From assembly GCA_041686195.1 (NCBI GenBank), contig JAWLEI010000001.1:124001-188000 (forward strand): a stretch of 64,000 nt of DNA, written 5' to 3'. Below, piece by piece: positions 34,417 to 43,467 of this stretch; position 1 is the first letter of the stretch, and the number at the start of each line of letters is the position of its first letter. Source of the DNA: Desulfovermiculus sp041686195. Lineage in GTDB: Bacteria; Desulfobacterota; Desulfovibrionia; Desulfovibrionales; Desulfothermaceae. The notes below the pieces were generated by a model. The model saw only the letters and a list, made by a program, of their open reading frames with translations. It was not told where the DNA came from and searched no databases. The translations under genes and the position numbers were made by a program.

Positions 34417-35490
34417 ATGAGCCAAACCATGTTCCAACCCTCTTGCCGCCCTGTGCTCATTGGGAGTATCCCTTTACGGGATCATCGGCAAGCCACTGAA
34501 CTCATACTGGAGTCCACTCCGGAAATCCCGCTCTGGGCCCAACTCCCGGTCTTTGCCCAGGAAGGCATGATGGCCCAGTTTCTGCCAGGCCTGCCCGGAT
34601 GGACCAAATCCGGGGATCAGGAATATGTAAATACTGCGTCCGAGTCCTTTGAGGACGAGCTGGTCTCTTTTTATGAGCAGTATATGGCGGCCTCCGAGGG
34701 AGAGCAGGCCCTGGACGATACCCGGTTCATTTTGGACGATTCCCGGGCCAAAGGCTTTTCCACCTTGATCCAGATGCTCAAGGAAAAAAAGCCGGATCTC
34801 TTTGCAGTCAAAGGGCAGATCACCGGACCGATTACCTTTGCCACCGGGGTTAAGGATCAAGACAAGCGGGCCGTATTTTACGATGATCAACTCCGGGACG
34901 CGGCAGTCAAGCTCTTGGCCTTGAAAGCCGCCTGGCAGGTAGAACATTTAAGCCAATTTGATGTCCCGGTCATTGTCTTCTTGGACGAGCCCGCCCTGGC
35001 CGGCTTCGGTTCATCCGAGTTCATCAGCATTTCCAAGCAGGACGTCTTGGATTGTTTAAATGAGATTATAGACCAGATCCACAGCCACAAGGGCCTGGCC
35101 GGGGTACATGTCTGCGCCAATGCCGACTGGACTGTCATTCTGGACTCCAAAGCGGATATCTTGAGTTTCGACGCCTATACCTATTTTGACAAGCTGGCCA
35201 TCTACAGCCAGGACCTGACCAGCTTTATGGATCGGGGAGGAATCATCGCCTGGGGCATTGTTCCCACCCTGGAGCCGGAAGATATTGAAAAGGAAACAAC
35301 TCAATCACTGCTTCACCAGCTCCGGGCCAAATTCGACCACCTGATCGGATTGGGTATTGACCGGGAGAAGCTCCTGGCTCAATCCATGATCACCCCGAGC
35401 TGCGGGACTGGATCATTGTCTGAAGAGCAGGCCCGAAAGGTCCTTGATCTGACCCGGGAAGTCTCTTTGGCAGTGCGCAGTGAGCTGTAA
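34417..35490 (+). CDS. core-type cobalamin-independent methionine synthase (MetE C-terminal-like)
   Basis: A 357-residue protein of the UROD/MetE barrel superfamily without the N-terminal half of classical MetE (about 750 aa). Zinc ligands are apparent in GVHVCANADW (His and Cys) and SCGTGS (Cys). FLDEPALAGFGS and WGIVPT match the barrel. Short core-MetE enzymes of anaerobes take methyl groups from methylated corrinoid proteins rather than from methyltetrahydrofolate-triglutamate. The context (metK, adenosine kinase, methyltransferase) supports homocysteine remethylation. Another corrinoid-linked methyltransferase role is possible. ATG 34417 is my choice; AAGG lies about 10 nt upstream. Confidence 0.82.
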   Translation: MSQTMFQPSCRPVLIGSIPLRDHRQATELILESTPEIPLWAQLPVFAQEGMMAQFLPGLPGWTKSGDQEYVNTASESFEDELVSFYEQYMAASEGEQALDDTRFILDDSRAKGFSTLIQMLKEKKPDLFAVKGQITGPITFATGVKDQDKRAVFYDDQLRDAAVKLLALKAAWQVEHLSQFDVPVIVFLDEPALAGFGSSEFISISKQDVLDCLNEIIDQIHSHKGLAGVHVCANADWTVILDSKADILSFDAYTYFDKLAIYSQDLTSFMDRGGIIAWGIVPTLEPEDIEKETTQSLLHQLRAKFDHLIGLGIDREKLLAQSMITPSCGTGSLSEEQARKVLDLTREVSLAVRSEL

Positions 35491-35500
35491 GCTCGGAGCA

Positions 35501-35541
35501 GTAATTTTTCAGTCTTGCCAGAGGCAAGACTGAAAAATTAC
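35501..35541. terminator. bidirectional terminator hairpin (family A core)
   Basis: A perfect 19-bp stem (35501-35519 with 35523-35541) and loop AGA, flanked by A/T runs, between the convergent methionine synthase and helicase genes. The TTGCC-AGA-GGCAA centre relates it to the family A repeats. Confidence 0.85.
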
Positions 35542-35544
35542 CAC

Positions 35545-38448
35545 CTATCTCTGCCCGCCCCCCGGCCAGTCCACTGCCAATTGGACCAGCTTTTTGGCCT
35601 TGTTGTAAAATAGAATATGCTCATTGTCCCGGCCGTGCAGATACAGGCCCAAGGTCAAAGCCACGTCCTCCTGGCAATAATCCATGATCTTGTCCACCTT
35701 CCCCTCTTTCCACCAGCGCACTGCCTGCAACCCGTTCCCGGTTTTATGGACCCCCAGGGTGGCCCCGGCCAGATGGTCCAAAGACAGGCCATAGCCTAAC
35801 CTGGAGCGTATATCCTGCAGCAGGTCCAGTGTAGGCAGACGATGCAGCGAGTTTTGGGTATAAGGGCCTAAGACCTGATAGTCAAAGCGCCGGATATTAA
35901 AACCAATGACCAGGTCCACTTTCATCAGGCGGCGGATCAAATCCGGTATATCCTGTTCGGCAAAGGGAATATACTCTTTTTGCTCGGAATCATAGAGCAC
36001 AGCGCAACTCACCCCCATATCCCGGGCCTTGTTCCATCCTCCTACTTCCTGGGCCGATCGCTGGGTCTCAATATCAAATACAGCAAAATGGAGTGATTTT
36101 TGTTTGCTGCTGTGTTGCTGCTGCGTGGTTGTGGACGTTTTTGGAATGTGCACAGCCCAGGATTGGACCGCTTTTCTGACCGGGGGGGAGGCATCATAGC
36201 CCAGACTGTGTTCCAGAATATACCCGGCGGCCTGCTTGTCCAGCGGTCGATTCCCGGCCCCGCACTTGGGGGAGTGCACACAGGCCGGGCAACCGGCCTG
36301 GCACGGGCAGGTCTTGACCGCATGCAGGGTCTGATCAAGCAAGGTCTTGATCCGAACAAAGGCCTGTCTGGTCAGCCCCACCCCACCCGGGATCCCGTCA
36401 TAGACAAAAACCGCTGCCGTCCCCAAACTCGGATGGTGAGGCTGGGCGATTCCGCCCAGGTCATTCCGATCGGCCAATACCAGCAGGGGCATGAGCCCGA
36501 TCATGGCATGTTCCAGGGCATGGATGCCGCCCATGAAATGCAGCCTGGCTGCCTCGATCTTGTCCCGGATCTGCGGGGAGATCTGAACCCACAGGCCGTC
36601 GGTCTCAAAGACAAAAGGATCCAGGTCCAGAGGGAAGACATCGATCAATCTGTGTCCCCTGGTTAAACGTTTTTCATACCCGATAATGCGGACCGTCACC
36701 CGCAACCGGCCATAAGAGACCCGGGCTGCTCCAATGGTCGTCGTTTCCTGGCAGGAGAGAATCTCGGTTTCCTTTTCTGTGCGGACCCGGGTGTAGTAGT
36801 TGACCTGGCACGGAGTAGCGACCACAGTCCCGTTTTCAGCCTGCAGATCATCGATGACATAGGTCCGCCCCCGGTGCAGATATACTGCTCCCGGATGTGT
36901 CTCATGACAGGCCCGGAAATGATCTATGCTTCCGATGATCCGTCCGCTGGCCTGATCAATAATACTTAAAGTCCGTCCCGATCCGCGCAAATTGACCCGA
37001 CTTGCCACCTGGGGATCCAGAGCAAAATACCGGTTCCCATCTTGACTCTGACCCAAAAGTCCGGACTGGAAAAGCCGGGATACAGATTTTTGGACCTCGG
37101 ATTCCTGCATCAGGGGCTCGTTCCGGTGCAGGGCATGATCAGAAGCCGCACACTGAACATGTGTATCCATGATCACCGGATTGAAGGGATTGATCACCGC
37201 GTCCTCTGGAGGCAGCTCAAAAAAGAGTTTGGGATGGGTCATAAAGTACTGGTCCAGATTGTCTTCATGACCGATCATGGCCACCAGACTGTCCTGCTGC
37301 TGCCGTCCCACCCGACCCCCGCGCTGCCAGGTGGCCATGATCGACCCTGGATAACCGACCAGAATGCACACATCCAGACCGCCTATATCTATGCCCAGTT
37401 CGAGGGCACTGGTGGCGATGACAGCCAGGATTTCTCCCTTGCTCATCTTAATTTCAATCTCCCTGCGCTCACTGGGCAGGAAGCCGGAGCGATACGCGCT
37501 GATACGTCCCGCCATGCCCGGGCAGCGACGTTTGGCCCACAAGGCGATAAGTTCCGTCATCTTTCTGGATTGGGTATAGACGATTGTCCGCAAGCCTTTT
37601 TCCATGCTGGCCTGAAGGAGATGCAGTGCGCTATGTGCCGCTCCGTGCAAAGGGTTGATAAACAGAAAATGCCGTCTTCCCTGCGGCGCGCCGCTCTGAT
37701 CCACGACTTCCACCGGCAGTCCGGTCACGTTCCGGGCCAGCTGCCCAGGATTGCCGATGGTCGCCGAACAAAAAACAAAGGTCGGATGAGCACCGTATCG
37801 AGCGCAAATGCGCTGTAAGCGGCGAAAGACCCAGGCCATGTTCGAACCCATGACTCCCCGGTAGGTATGTACTTCGTCCACAACCACATAATCCAGATGA
37901 GACCACAGACGAGCCCATTGCTGGTGGCTGGAGAGCAGGCTTAAATGCAGCATCTCCGGATTGGTCAAAAGCATGTGCGGAGGATTTTTGCGCAGCGCTG
38001 CTCTGTGCGGGGTTGGGGTATCCCCGTCATAGACCGCGGCCTGAGGCCTGATGCGCCCCGGCCAGACTGCAGTAAGCTCATTTATGCCTCGCAGCTGATC
38101 CTGGGCCAGGGCCTTGAGTGGAAACAGGAACAGGGAGCGACTCTGCGGACTGGATGCGATTCTTTCCAATACCGGCAGGGAATAGATCAGGCTTTTGCCA
38201 CTGGCCGTGGGGGTGGCTATGACCGTGTGTCGACCGAGACGGATCAGGTCCATGGCCCGGGCCTGGTGGGAATAGAGACTGAAAATGCCCTTGTCCTGAA
38301 GCATACCCAAAACCTCAGGAGGCCATGGTCTGTGCACATTTTGCAGGCAAGCCTGAGATGGGGCAAAGACCTCTTCATGGACAATGTGCGGACCCACTTG
38401 CTCCATTGCGCGCAGATCCTGGACAAAGGCCGGAATAGGGGAGAGCAT
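35545..38448 (-). CDS. MrfA-like DEXH helicase fused to MrfB-like exonuclease domain
   Basis: A 967-residue superfamily 2 helicase. N-terminal helicase: Walker A TPTASGKS (80-86), DEVH box near 191, SATIGNP motif III, and GRVGRQQQDS motif VI. A DUF1998/MZB zinc module follows with CPCQAGCPACVHSPKC (about 715-730). This layout matches YprA/MrfA, a helicase that repairs mitomycin damage in Bacillus. The last about 185 residues add a DnaQ-like exonuclease: FDIET (near 790), GFNIRRFD (near 848) and YCQEDV (near 922) supply the acidic metal ligands, as in YprB/MrfB. In Bacillus these are two adjacent proteins. It lies 7 nt after the response regulator gene and ends at a strong terminator. Confidence 0.88.
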   Translation of the reverse strand: MLSPIPAFVQDLRAMEQVGPHIVHEEVFAPSQACLQNVHRPWPPEVLGMLQDKGIFSLYSHQARAMDLIRLGRHTVIATPTASGKSLIYSLPVLERIASSPQSRSLFLFPLKALAQDQLRGINELTAVWPGRIRPQAAVYDGDTPTPHRAALRKNPPHMLLTNPEMLHLSLLSSHQQWARLWSHLDYVVVDEVHTYRGVMGSNMAWVFRRLQRICARYGAHPTFVFCSATIGNPGQLARNVTGLPVEVVDQSGAPQGRRHFLFINPLHGAAHSALHLLQASMEKGLRTIVYTQSRKMTELIALWAKRRCPGMAGRISAYRSGFLPSERREIEIKMSKGEILAVIATSALELGIDIGGLDVCILVGYPGSIMATWQRGGRVGRQQQDSLVAMIGHEDNLDQYFMTHPKLFFELPPEDAVINPFNPVIMDTHVQCAASDHALHRNEPLMQESEVQKSVSRLFQSGLLGQSQDGNRYFALDPQVASRVNLRGSGRTLSIIDQASGRIIGSIDHFRACHETHPGAVYLHRGRTYVIDDLQAENGTVVATPCQVNYYTRVRTEKETEILSCQETTTIGAARVSYGRLRVTVRIIGYEKRLTRGHRLIDVFPLDLDPFVFETDGLWVQISPQIRDKIEAARLHFMGGIHALEHAMIGLMPLLVLADRNDLGGIAQPHHPSLGTAAVFVYDGIPGGVGLTRQAFVRIKTLLDQTLHAVKTCPCQAGCPACVHSPKCGAGNRPLDKQAAGYILEHSLGYDASPPVRKAVQSWAVHIPKTSTTTQQQHSSKQKSLHFAVFDIETQRSAQEVGGWNKARDMGVSCAVLYDSEQKEYIPFAEQDIPDLIRRLMKVDLVIGFNIRRFDYQVLGPYTQNSLHRLPTLDLLQDIRSRLGYGLSLDHLAGATLGVHKTGNGLQAVRWWKEGKVDKIMDYCQEDVALTLGLYLHGRDNEHILFYNKAKKLVQLAVDWPGGGQR

Positions 38449-38455
38449 ATCTATT

Positions 38456-39832
38456 TTATTGTTTGCCGGAAATATTGTATTTTTTTAGCTTGTACTGTAA
38501 AAGGCTCTTGGAAATGCCCAAGCTCTCGGCCGCCTTGACTTGAACGAAGCTGCACCGGACCAAGGCCCTGCGGATCAAGGCGGCCTCGATTTTCTCCAGG
38601 GTATCCCCCAGATTAATCTCTGTGGGCAGCAGATCGGCCGCGCTTTTGAACTGCGTGGATTCCTCTTTGAGTTCAGCCGGCAGATCCTCCATGCCGATGC
38701 TCTCTCCTCGAGCCAGAACAACGCACCGCTCAATCACATTTTCCAACTGCCGGACATTCCCCGGCCAGTGATAGGCGGTGAGCGCCTGCATGGCCATTGG
38801 ATCAATCCCGTTCACCTGTTTTGCATTTTCCTTACTGAACTCCTGCAGAAACTGAGCAGCCAAAAGAGGGATGTCCTCCACCCGTTCCCGCAAGGGCGGG
38901 ATATGGATGTTGACCACATTTAAACGATAAAAGAGGTCTTCCCGGAAACGGCCTTGCTCCACCTCCTGCTGCAGATCCTTGTTCGTGGCCGCCACCAGCC
39001 TGATATCCACGTGTATGGACTCGCTCCCTCCAACCCGCTCAAAAGCGTGTTCCTGAATGACCCTGAGCAGCTTTACCTGGGTGTCAAAGGACAGCTCACC
39101 GATCTCGTCCAAAAAAAGGGTGCCGGTGTGGGCCAGTTCGAACCGGCCGCGTTTCTTGACTGTGGCCCCGGTAAACGACCCCTTCTCGTGCCCAAAGAGC
39201 TCACTCTCCATAACTCCTGGATTCAAGGCCATGCAGTTGACGGAAATAAATGGTCCATCCTTGCGATTGGAGGCATAGTGCAGGGCCTTGGCGATGAGCT
39301 CCTTGCCGGTTCCGGATTCGCCGGTAATAAGGACATTGCTTGTACTTGGAGCCACTCTGGCCACAAGATCCAGTATCTGTCGGATTCCCTGACTGCGGCC
39401 GATAATATTGTGCGTGCCGTGCCTGTCTTGCAGACTCTGGCGCAAAAGGCGGTTTTGCTGTTCAGCCTCGCTCATCTTCACCGCCTTGTGCACCGAAAGC
39501 AACAATTCATCATTGGAAAAAGGCTTGGCTATGTAGTCAAAGGCTCCGCACCGCATGGCCTGAACCGCACCATCAATACTGCCGTATGCAGTCATGATAA
39601 GTACCGGGATATAGGGATAGTTCTTCCTGATGTGCTCCAGGACATCCTGGCCGCTTACCCTGGGCATCTTCATGTCGGTGATGACCACATCCACGTCAGA
39701 TTCTGACAGGTACTCCAGAGCCAGTTCCGGATCCTGCAAAGTGGTCACACTGTAGCCTTCGTCCGCGAGCAGGGTATCCAGGAGCAGCAGATAGTTTTGT
39801 TCGTCATCGATTACCAATATATTTGCAGGCAT
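38456..39832 (-). CDS. sigma-54-dependent response regulator (NtrC/ZraR type)
   Basis: A 458-residue transcription activator with three domains: receiver (1-120, phosphoacceptor D53 in ITDMKMP, Lys in AKPFS), AAA+ ATPase (about 140-375; Walker A GESGTGKE, the sigma-54-contacting loop GSFTGA, Walker B LFLDEIG, RWPGNVRQLENV-type AYHWPGNVRQLEN), and a Fis-type HTH (about 415-455, VKAAESLGISKSLLQYKLKKY). It is downstream of its cognate histidine kinase by 17 nt and upstream of the helicase by 7 nt. The target genes are not evident; I found no convincing -24/-12 promoter in the window. Confidence 0.94.
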   Translation of the reverse strand: MPANILVIDDEQNYLLLLDTLLADEGYSVTTLQDPELALEYLSESDVDVVITDMKMPRVSGQDVLEHIRKNYPYIPVLIMTAYGSIDGAVQAMRCGAFDYIAKPFSNDELLLSVHKAVKMSEAEQQNRLLRQSLQDRHGTHNIIGRSQGIRQILDLVARVAPSTSNVLITGESGTGKELIAKALHYASNRKDGPFISVNCMALNPGVMESELFGHEKGSFTGATVKKRGRFELAHTGTLFLDEIGELSFDTQVKLLRVIQEHAFERVGGSESIHVDIRLVAATNKDLQQEVEQGRFREDLFYRLNVVNIHIPPLRERVEDIPLLAAQFLQEFSKENAKQVNGIDPMAMQALTAYHWPGNVRQLENVIERCVVLARGESIGMEDLPAELKEESTQFKSAADLLPTEINLGDTLEKIEAALIRRALVRCSFVQVKAAESLGISKSLLQYKLKKYNISGKQ

Positions 39833-39849
39833 GGCTGCATTTACTCCTT

Positions 39850-41295
39850 TTATTCGGGAAAGATAATTTCCACCCGGCCTCCGCCTTCAGGATTTTTGTC
39901 CAAATGCATCAAGGCCCCATGGTTGGAGATAATCGTGGACACTATAGCCAGCCCCAAACCTGTACCGGTATCCTTGGTAGTAAAGAATGGCTCCACGTAT
40001 TTTTGATTCATTTCAGGGTCAAAGCCCGGGCCTTGATCATCTATGACCAATTTTCTCTCCTTGTCGTCCCAGGATATCCTGACCTCTCCAGAGCCGGACA
40101 TCGCCTGGCAGGCATTGGCCAGCAGGTTGTATATGGCCCGGTAGAGAAGATCCTTGTCCCCTTTGACTTGGGCTGTCTCCGGAACATCGCACATGACCTG
40201 GATGTCATTTTTATTCAGTTCATGTTCCAAAAAATCAACCGCTTGGCCGACAATGGTGCCCAGAGACACCGAGTTCATTTTCGGTTCCTTGGGCCGGGCA
40301 TAATCGAGAAAATCGTTCACGGTCCGGCTTAATCTTCTGGATTCATCAAAAATGGCTTGGGCCAGTCTGTATCCCACGTCATTGGCCTGGGCCGAGCGCT
40401 TGGAAAGCAATTCCGCACTGCTTTGAATAATTCCCAGGGGATTGCGTATTTCGTGAGCAATGCTGGCCAGCATACGTCCCATGCTGGCCAGCTTTTCATT
40501 CTGATGGAGTTCCCGCTCCAGGCGTTCTTTCTCCTGGATTCGTTCCGCAATGAGCCGATCCGCCCTTCGAATGATCATGTACAAAAGCAAAAACAGGATC
40601 ATGGCTGAGACCAGGATGACCACAGTCACCAATACCTGAAATGCCCGTATCTTTTCATAATCATCTGTGATGTCCTGAGTGAACTGTAAGACACCGATCA
40701 CCGTTCCCTTATGGGCCGGAGACAGGCTTTGCTCGGTCCGCAGGGGGAAAGTGGTCTTGAGCACATAGCTCTGAGGGGGCAAATTCAACCGCAGATAGGA
40801 CCACCAGGACATATTGGTATTTTGAACCACATATGTGGTCTTGCCTTCTACAGCCGAACTCATATCTTCAGTATCAAGGGCCTGGGTCCCCAGCAACTCC
40901 TCCTCTTCTGCATAAGATACCCGGCCCTGGAGATCGTATATCTGAAGCTTGAGGATCTTGAACCCATGTATGGTATAATCGATGATTTTATCCAATCGTT
41001 CATACTGGGCCTTGTTTTTAAGCTGTACCCGGCCAAAGCCTAACATGGTTGGCAGGGTGAAGCGCTGATATATCTGGTGGTTTAAATTTTCGGCCAAAAG
41101 ACGGGAAAACTCCTTATCCTTGGTCACCACTGACCGTTCTGCATAATTGCCTATGACCACAACCATAAACAAAGATGCGCAAAGGATAAGGAGCAGGGAA
41201 CTCCAGGACAAAAACTTAACCAACTGAAAAGGATGGGCTGGATTGGGGGTAAATGGAGTACGCACACACACCTTGCAGGAAATGGACCTTTCCAC
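39850..41295 (-). CDS. membrane sensor histidine kinase
   Basis: A 481-residue kinase with two membrane helices (about 27-50 and 220-242) flanking a periplasmic sensor domain (51-215) of the dCache/PAS-like kind, then a coiled linker (244-270), HisKA with H281 in IAHEIRNPLG, and HATPase_c with NLLANACQAM (N box), DQGPGFDP (G1), EPFFTTKDTGTGLGL (F and G2). It pairs with the adjacent sigma-54 regulator. The start is uncertain: GTG 41295 has no strong ribosome site, and a GTG about 8-10 codons in is possible. The sensed signal is unknown. Confidence 0.92.
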   Translation of the reverse strand: MERSISCKVCVRTPFTPNPAHPFQLVKFLSWSSLLLILCASLFMVVVIGNYAERSVVTKDKEFSRLLAENLNHQIYQRFTLPTMLGFGRVQLKNKAQYERLDKIIDYTIHGFKILKLQIYDLQGRVSYAEEEELLGTQALDTEDMSSAVEGKTTYVVQNTNMSWWSYLRLNLPPQSYVLKTTFPLRTEQSLSPAHKGTVIGVLQFTQDITDDYEKIRAFQVLVTVVILVSAMILFLLLYMIIRRADRLIAERIQEKERLERELHQNEKLASMGRMLASIAHEIRNPLGIIQSSAELLSKRSAQANDVGYRLAQAIFDESRRLSRTVNDFLDYARPKEPKMNSVSLGTIVGQAVDFLEHELNKNDIQVMCDVPETAQVKGDKDLLYRAIYNLLANACQAMSGSGEVRISWDDKERKLVIDDQGPGFDPEMNQKYVEPFFTTKDTGTGLGLAIVSTIISNHGALMHLDKNPEGGGRVEIIFPE

Positions 41296-41367
41296 TTGTT
41301 ATAAATTTACCTTCTGCTCTCTGAGCAGACAGTCTAAAAATAAAATGAATGACCTCATATTGCAACC

Positions 41368-41850
41368 TTACAGGTCATAAATTGTCTCATCTATCACCGG
41401 AGGTCTCTGCATGCGCCCTCCCCGTCTGGCCATTGTAAAAAGCTCGTCATTTTCCAAAACATCGCTCAGATCGGCTTCCACTTGATCCGGGTCTTCTCCT
41501 GCTTCCAGACGGCGCATGGCCTCTTGCATGCCCGGACCCATCTCCAGTCCGGTAGCCGAACACAGCCGTTTCATTAATTGGGCAGCCTGCCTGGGGTCGT
41601 CTTCATCCATCCCTTCCGCTTCCCGGGCCATCAACTGCATGGCCTGCTCCATCCTGGATTCATCAATATCCGGCATGCCGTTCTGATCGTCCTCGCTTCG
41701 ATTTTTGGAAATGGAAAAGACCGATGCCCTGCGCTCCAATCCGGCTCTTTTGCATCGGGGACACTCGGGCCTGCTTGTGGTGTTCACCCGAGGGGTAAAA
41801 AAATTAAATATCATATGGCAATCAGGGCAGTAAAATTCGTAAATAGGCAT
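41368..41850 (-). CDS. FmdB-family zinc ribbon protein
   Basis: A 160-residue protein with an N-terminal FmdB-type zinc ribbon: MPIYEFYCPDC...CPRC (C8, C11, C30, C33). The rest is an acidic, Met- and Gln-rich helical region (DIDESRMEQAMQLMAREAEGMDEDDPRQAA) typical of the longer deltaproteobacterial members. FmdB proteins are thought to be regulatory, but biochemical function is unproven. GAGGAGG 7 nt before the ATG gives a sound start. It is 72 nt upstream of the kinase on the same strand and divergent from the aldolase across a 259-nt gap, which contains TTGACA at 41906-41911 but a weak -10. Confidence 0.85.
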   Translation of the reverse strand: MPIYEFYCPDCHMIFNFFTPRVNTTSRPECPRCKRAGLERRASVFSISKNRSEDDQNGMPDIDESRMEQAMQLMAREAEGMDEDDPRQAAQLMKRLCSATGLEMGPGMQEAMRRLEAGEDPDQVEADLSDVLENDELFTMARRGGRMQRPPVIDETIYDL

Positions 41851-42109
41851 GGCGCTTCCTCCTCATTCCCAAGTTTGTAGCCGATCTTGGCCTGAAAATG
41901 ATCGCTTGACAAGAAGCTGGTCCGGATTAATTGCTTTTTGTAAGCCCCAGCCAGCCAACGTCAAGTGGCAGGCTGCAGCAAAACTTTCTGGTATTCGGGC
42001 TGAACAAGCAGGTGCTTCCAATCTGGACGAAAAGACGGGTTTCAGGTATGTTCAAAACTTGAGTAACCCAAGCTTCATAGGCAATCTTGTAATATTTTTG
42101 GAGGTTATT

Positions 42110-43402
42110 ATGTCATCCACGCGTACCTATCAGGCCGATTTTGAACAGTGCCTGAAAGTTGGCCGACCGCCAAATGTAAAATCCCTTTTCCCCAACTCCA
42201 AGGCCCTGCTGGTCAGCGGCAAGTATATAGACCGGGCCATGTTGCGAAAGGGACAGGCCATTTGCCTGGCCGCCAACGCCAGAAACTCATTTGTGCTCAA
42301 AGGGGCCCTTCTTGGGGCCCAACGGACCAATGCCGGTTTGATCATAGAAATAGCCAAAAGCGAGGGTGGGGCCAATGCCTATTGTCCGGTCAGCCTGTGG
42401 ACTATCGCCCGCCAGGTGGATGCAGCCTGCAATGAGCTGGGAATAACAGTCCCTGTGGCTGTTCATGCCGATCATTACGGAACCAAAAACCAGGCCGACA
42501 TAGAAGCGGCCAAGACTGAAATCCCCACGCTCTTCGAGTCCGGCATTACGTCCATCGCCATAGACGCCTCCCACCTCCCCGATGATCAAAACCTTCTGGC
42601 CAGCATCGAGCTCAACCCCCAGGTTCCGGACTGGGCCGGACTGGAGACAGAGGTGGGCGAAATCAAGGGCAAGGCCGGGCTGTCCACACCGGAAGAAGCC
42701 CTGTTTCTCATCCGCGGCCTCAATGCCCACGACATCTTCCCGGACTGGATCGCCCTCAACAACGGCTCTACCCACGGCCTGGAGGCCACTGGAGACGATA
42801 TCGATGTCGCCTTGACCCAGAAAATCCATCAGGCCCTGCTCCCTTACAAGGTATCTGGTGCCCAGCACGGGACCTCTGGAAACAGCTCCCAGCATCTGCG
42901 GGAAATCGCGGAAAAGACCCGGACCACCAAGGCCAACGTGGCCACTGCCCTGCAAATGATCTCCTGGGGAGTCAAGGTCAACGACTACGGCAATGCCCTC
43001 CTGGATGAACAGGGCAATTTCATCAAGGTTCCTGGCCAGGGCATGAGTGACGAACTGTGGCAGGAGATGAGCGCCTATGCCGCGGAAAAAGGACTCAAAG
43101 GGGGAGACTGCAAAAAGCTCAACCTGCCCTTTGAAAACAAGCTCCTCGGCCAACCCAAGGAGATAAGGGACCGCATGATCGAGGCTGTGGCTGAATTTAC
43201 GGCCTGGCTGATACGGGATGTGTTCAACTCCCGGGACACGGCTCCTCTGGTAATTGAAGACATCCTCCAGGCCAATTTACCGGACCCCGGTCCCAAGGCG
43301 GAACGGATCGAAGATCCGGAGGACTGGACCAGGGACAAAATCATCCAGCGGGCCAAGACTCTCAATGCAGACAAAGGCCCAGCCGGAGATTTTGACGATT
43401 AA
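42110..43402 (+). CDS. class II fructose-bisphosphate aldolase family protein
   Basis: A 430-residue zinc-dependent aldolase. It has the HADHYG zinc motif (119-124), IAIDASHLPDDQNL, the NNGSTHG segment and SGAQHGTSG, whose His also binds zinc. It cleaves fructose 1,6-bisphosphate reversibly in glycolysis/gluconeogenesis; tagatose or other ketose bisphosphates are possible. It is about 80 residues longer than E. coli FbaA, matching the extended class II branch. GGAGG 6 nt before ATG 42110 sets the start. A GC-rich hairpin (43429-43447) follows the gene. Confidence 0.9.
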   Translation: MSSTRTYQADFEQCLKVGRPPNVKSLFPNSKALLVSGKYIDRAMLRKGQAICLAANARNSFVLKGALLGAQRTNAGLIIEIAKSEGGANAYCPVSLWTIARQVDAACNELGITVPVAVHADHYGTKNQADIEAAKTEIPTLFESGITSIAIDASHLPDDQNLLASIELNPQVPDWAGLETEVGEIKGKAGLSTPEEALFLIRGLNAHDIFPDWIALNNGSTHGLEATGDDIDVALTQKIHQALLPYKVSGAQHGTSGNSSQHLREIAEKTRTTKANVATALQMISWGVKVNDYGNALLDEQGNFIKVPGQGMSDELWQEMSAYAAEKGLKGGDCKKLNLPFENKLLGQPKEIRDRMIEAVAEFTAWLIRDVFNSRDTAPLVIEDILQANLPDPGPKAERIEDPEDWTRDKIIQRAKTLNADKGPAGDFDD

Positions 43403-43428
43403 TTCATGGCCTTGACCGCCGAGAATAT

Positions 43429-43447
43429 GCCCGCGCTCAGCGCGGGC
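43429..43447 (+). terminator. GC-rich hairpin after the aldolase gene
   Basis: GCCCGCGC / GCGCGGGC, an 8-bp perfect stem with loop TCA, 26 nt after the aldolase stop; only a short T-run follows (TGCTTTG), so it may attenuate rather than fully terminate. Confidence 0.6.
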
Positions 43448-43467
43448 TGCTTTGCCCTGGAGTTCAT

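Noticed and set aside
42287..43153. 288-codon open frame on the minus strand opposite the aldolase
   Set aside because: Shadow of the aldolase gene; no recognisable protein features.
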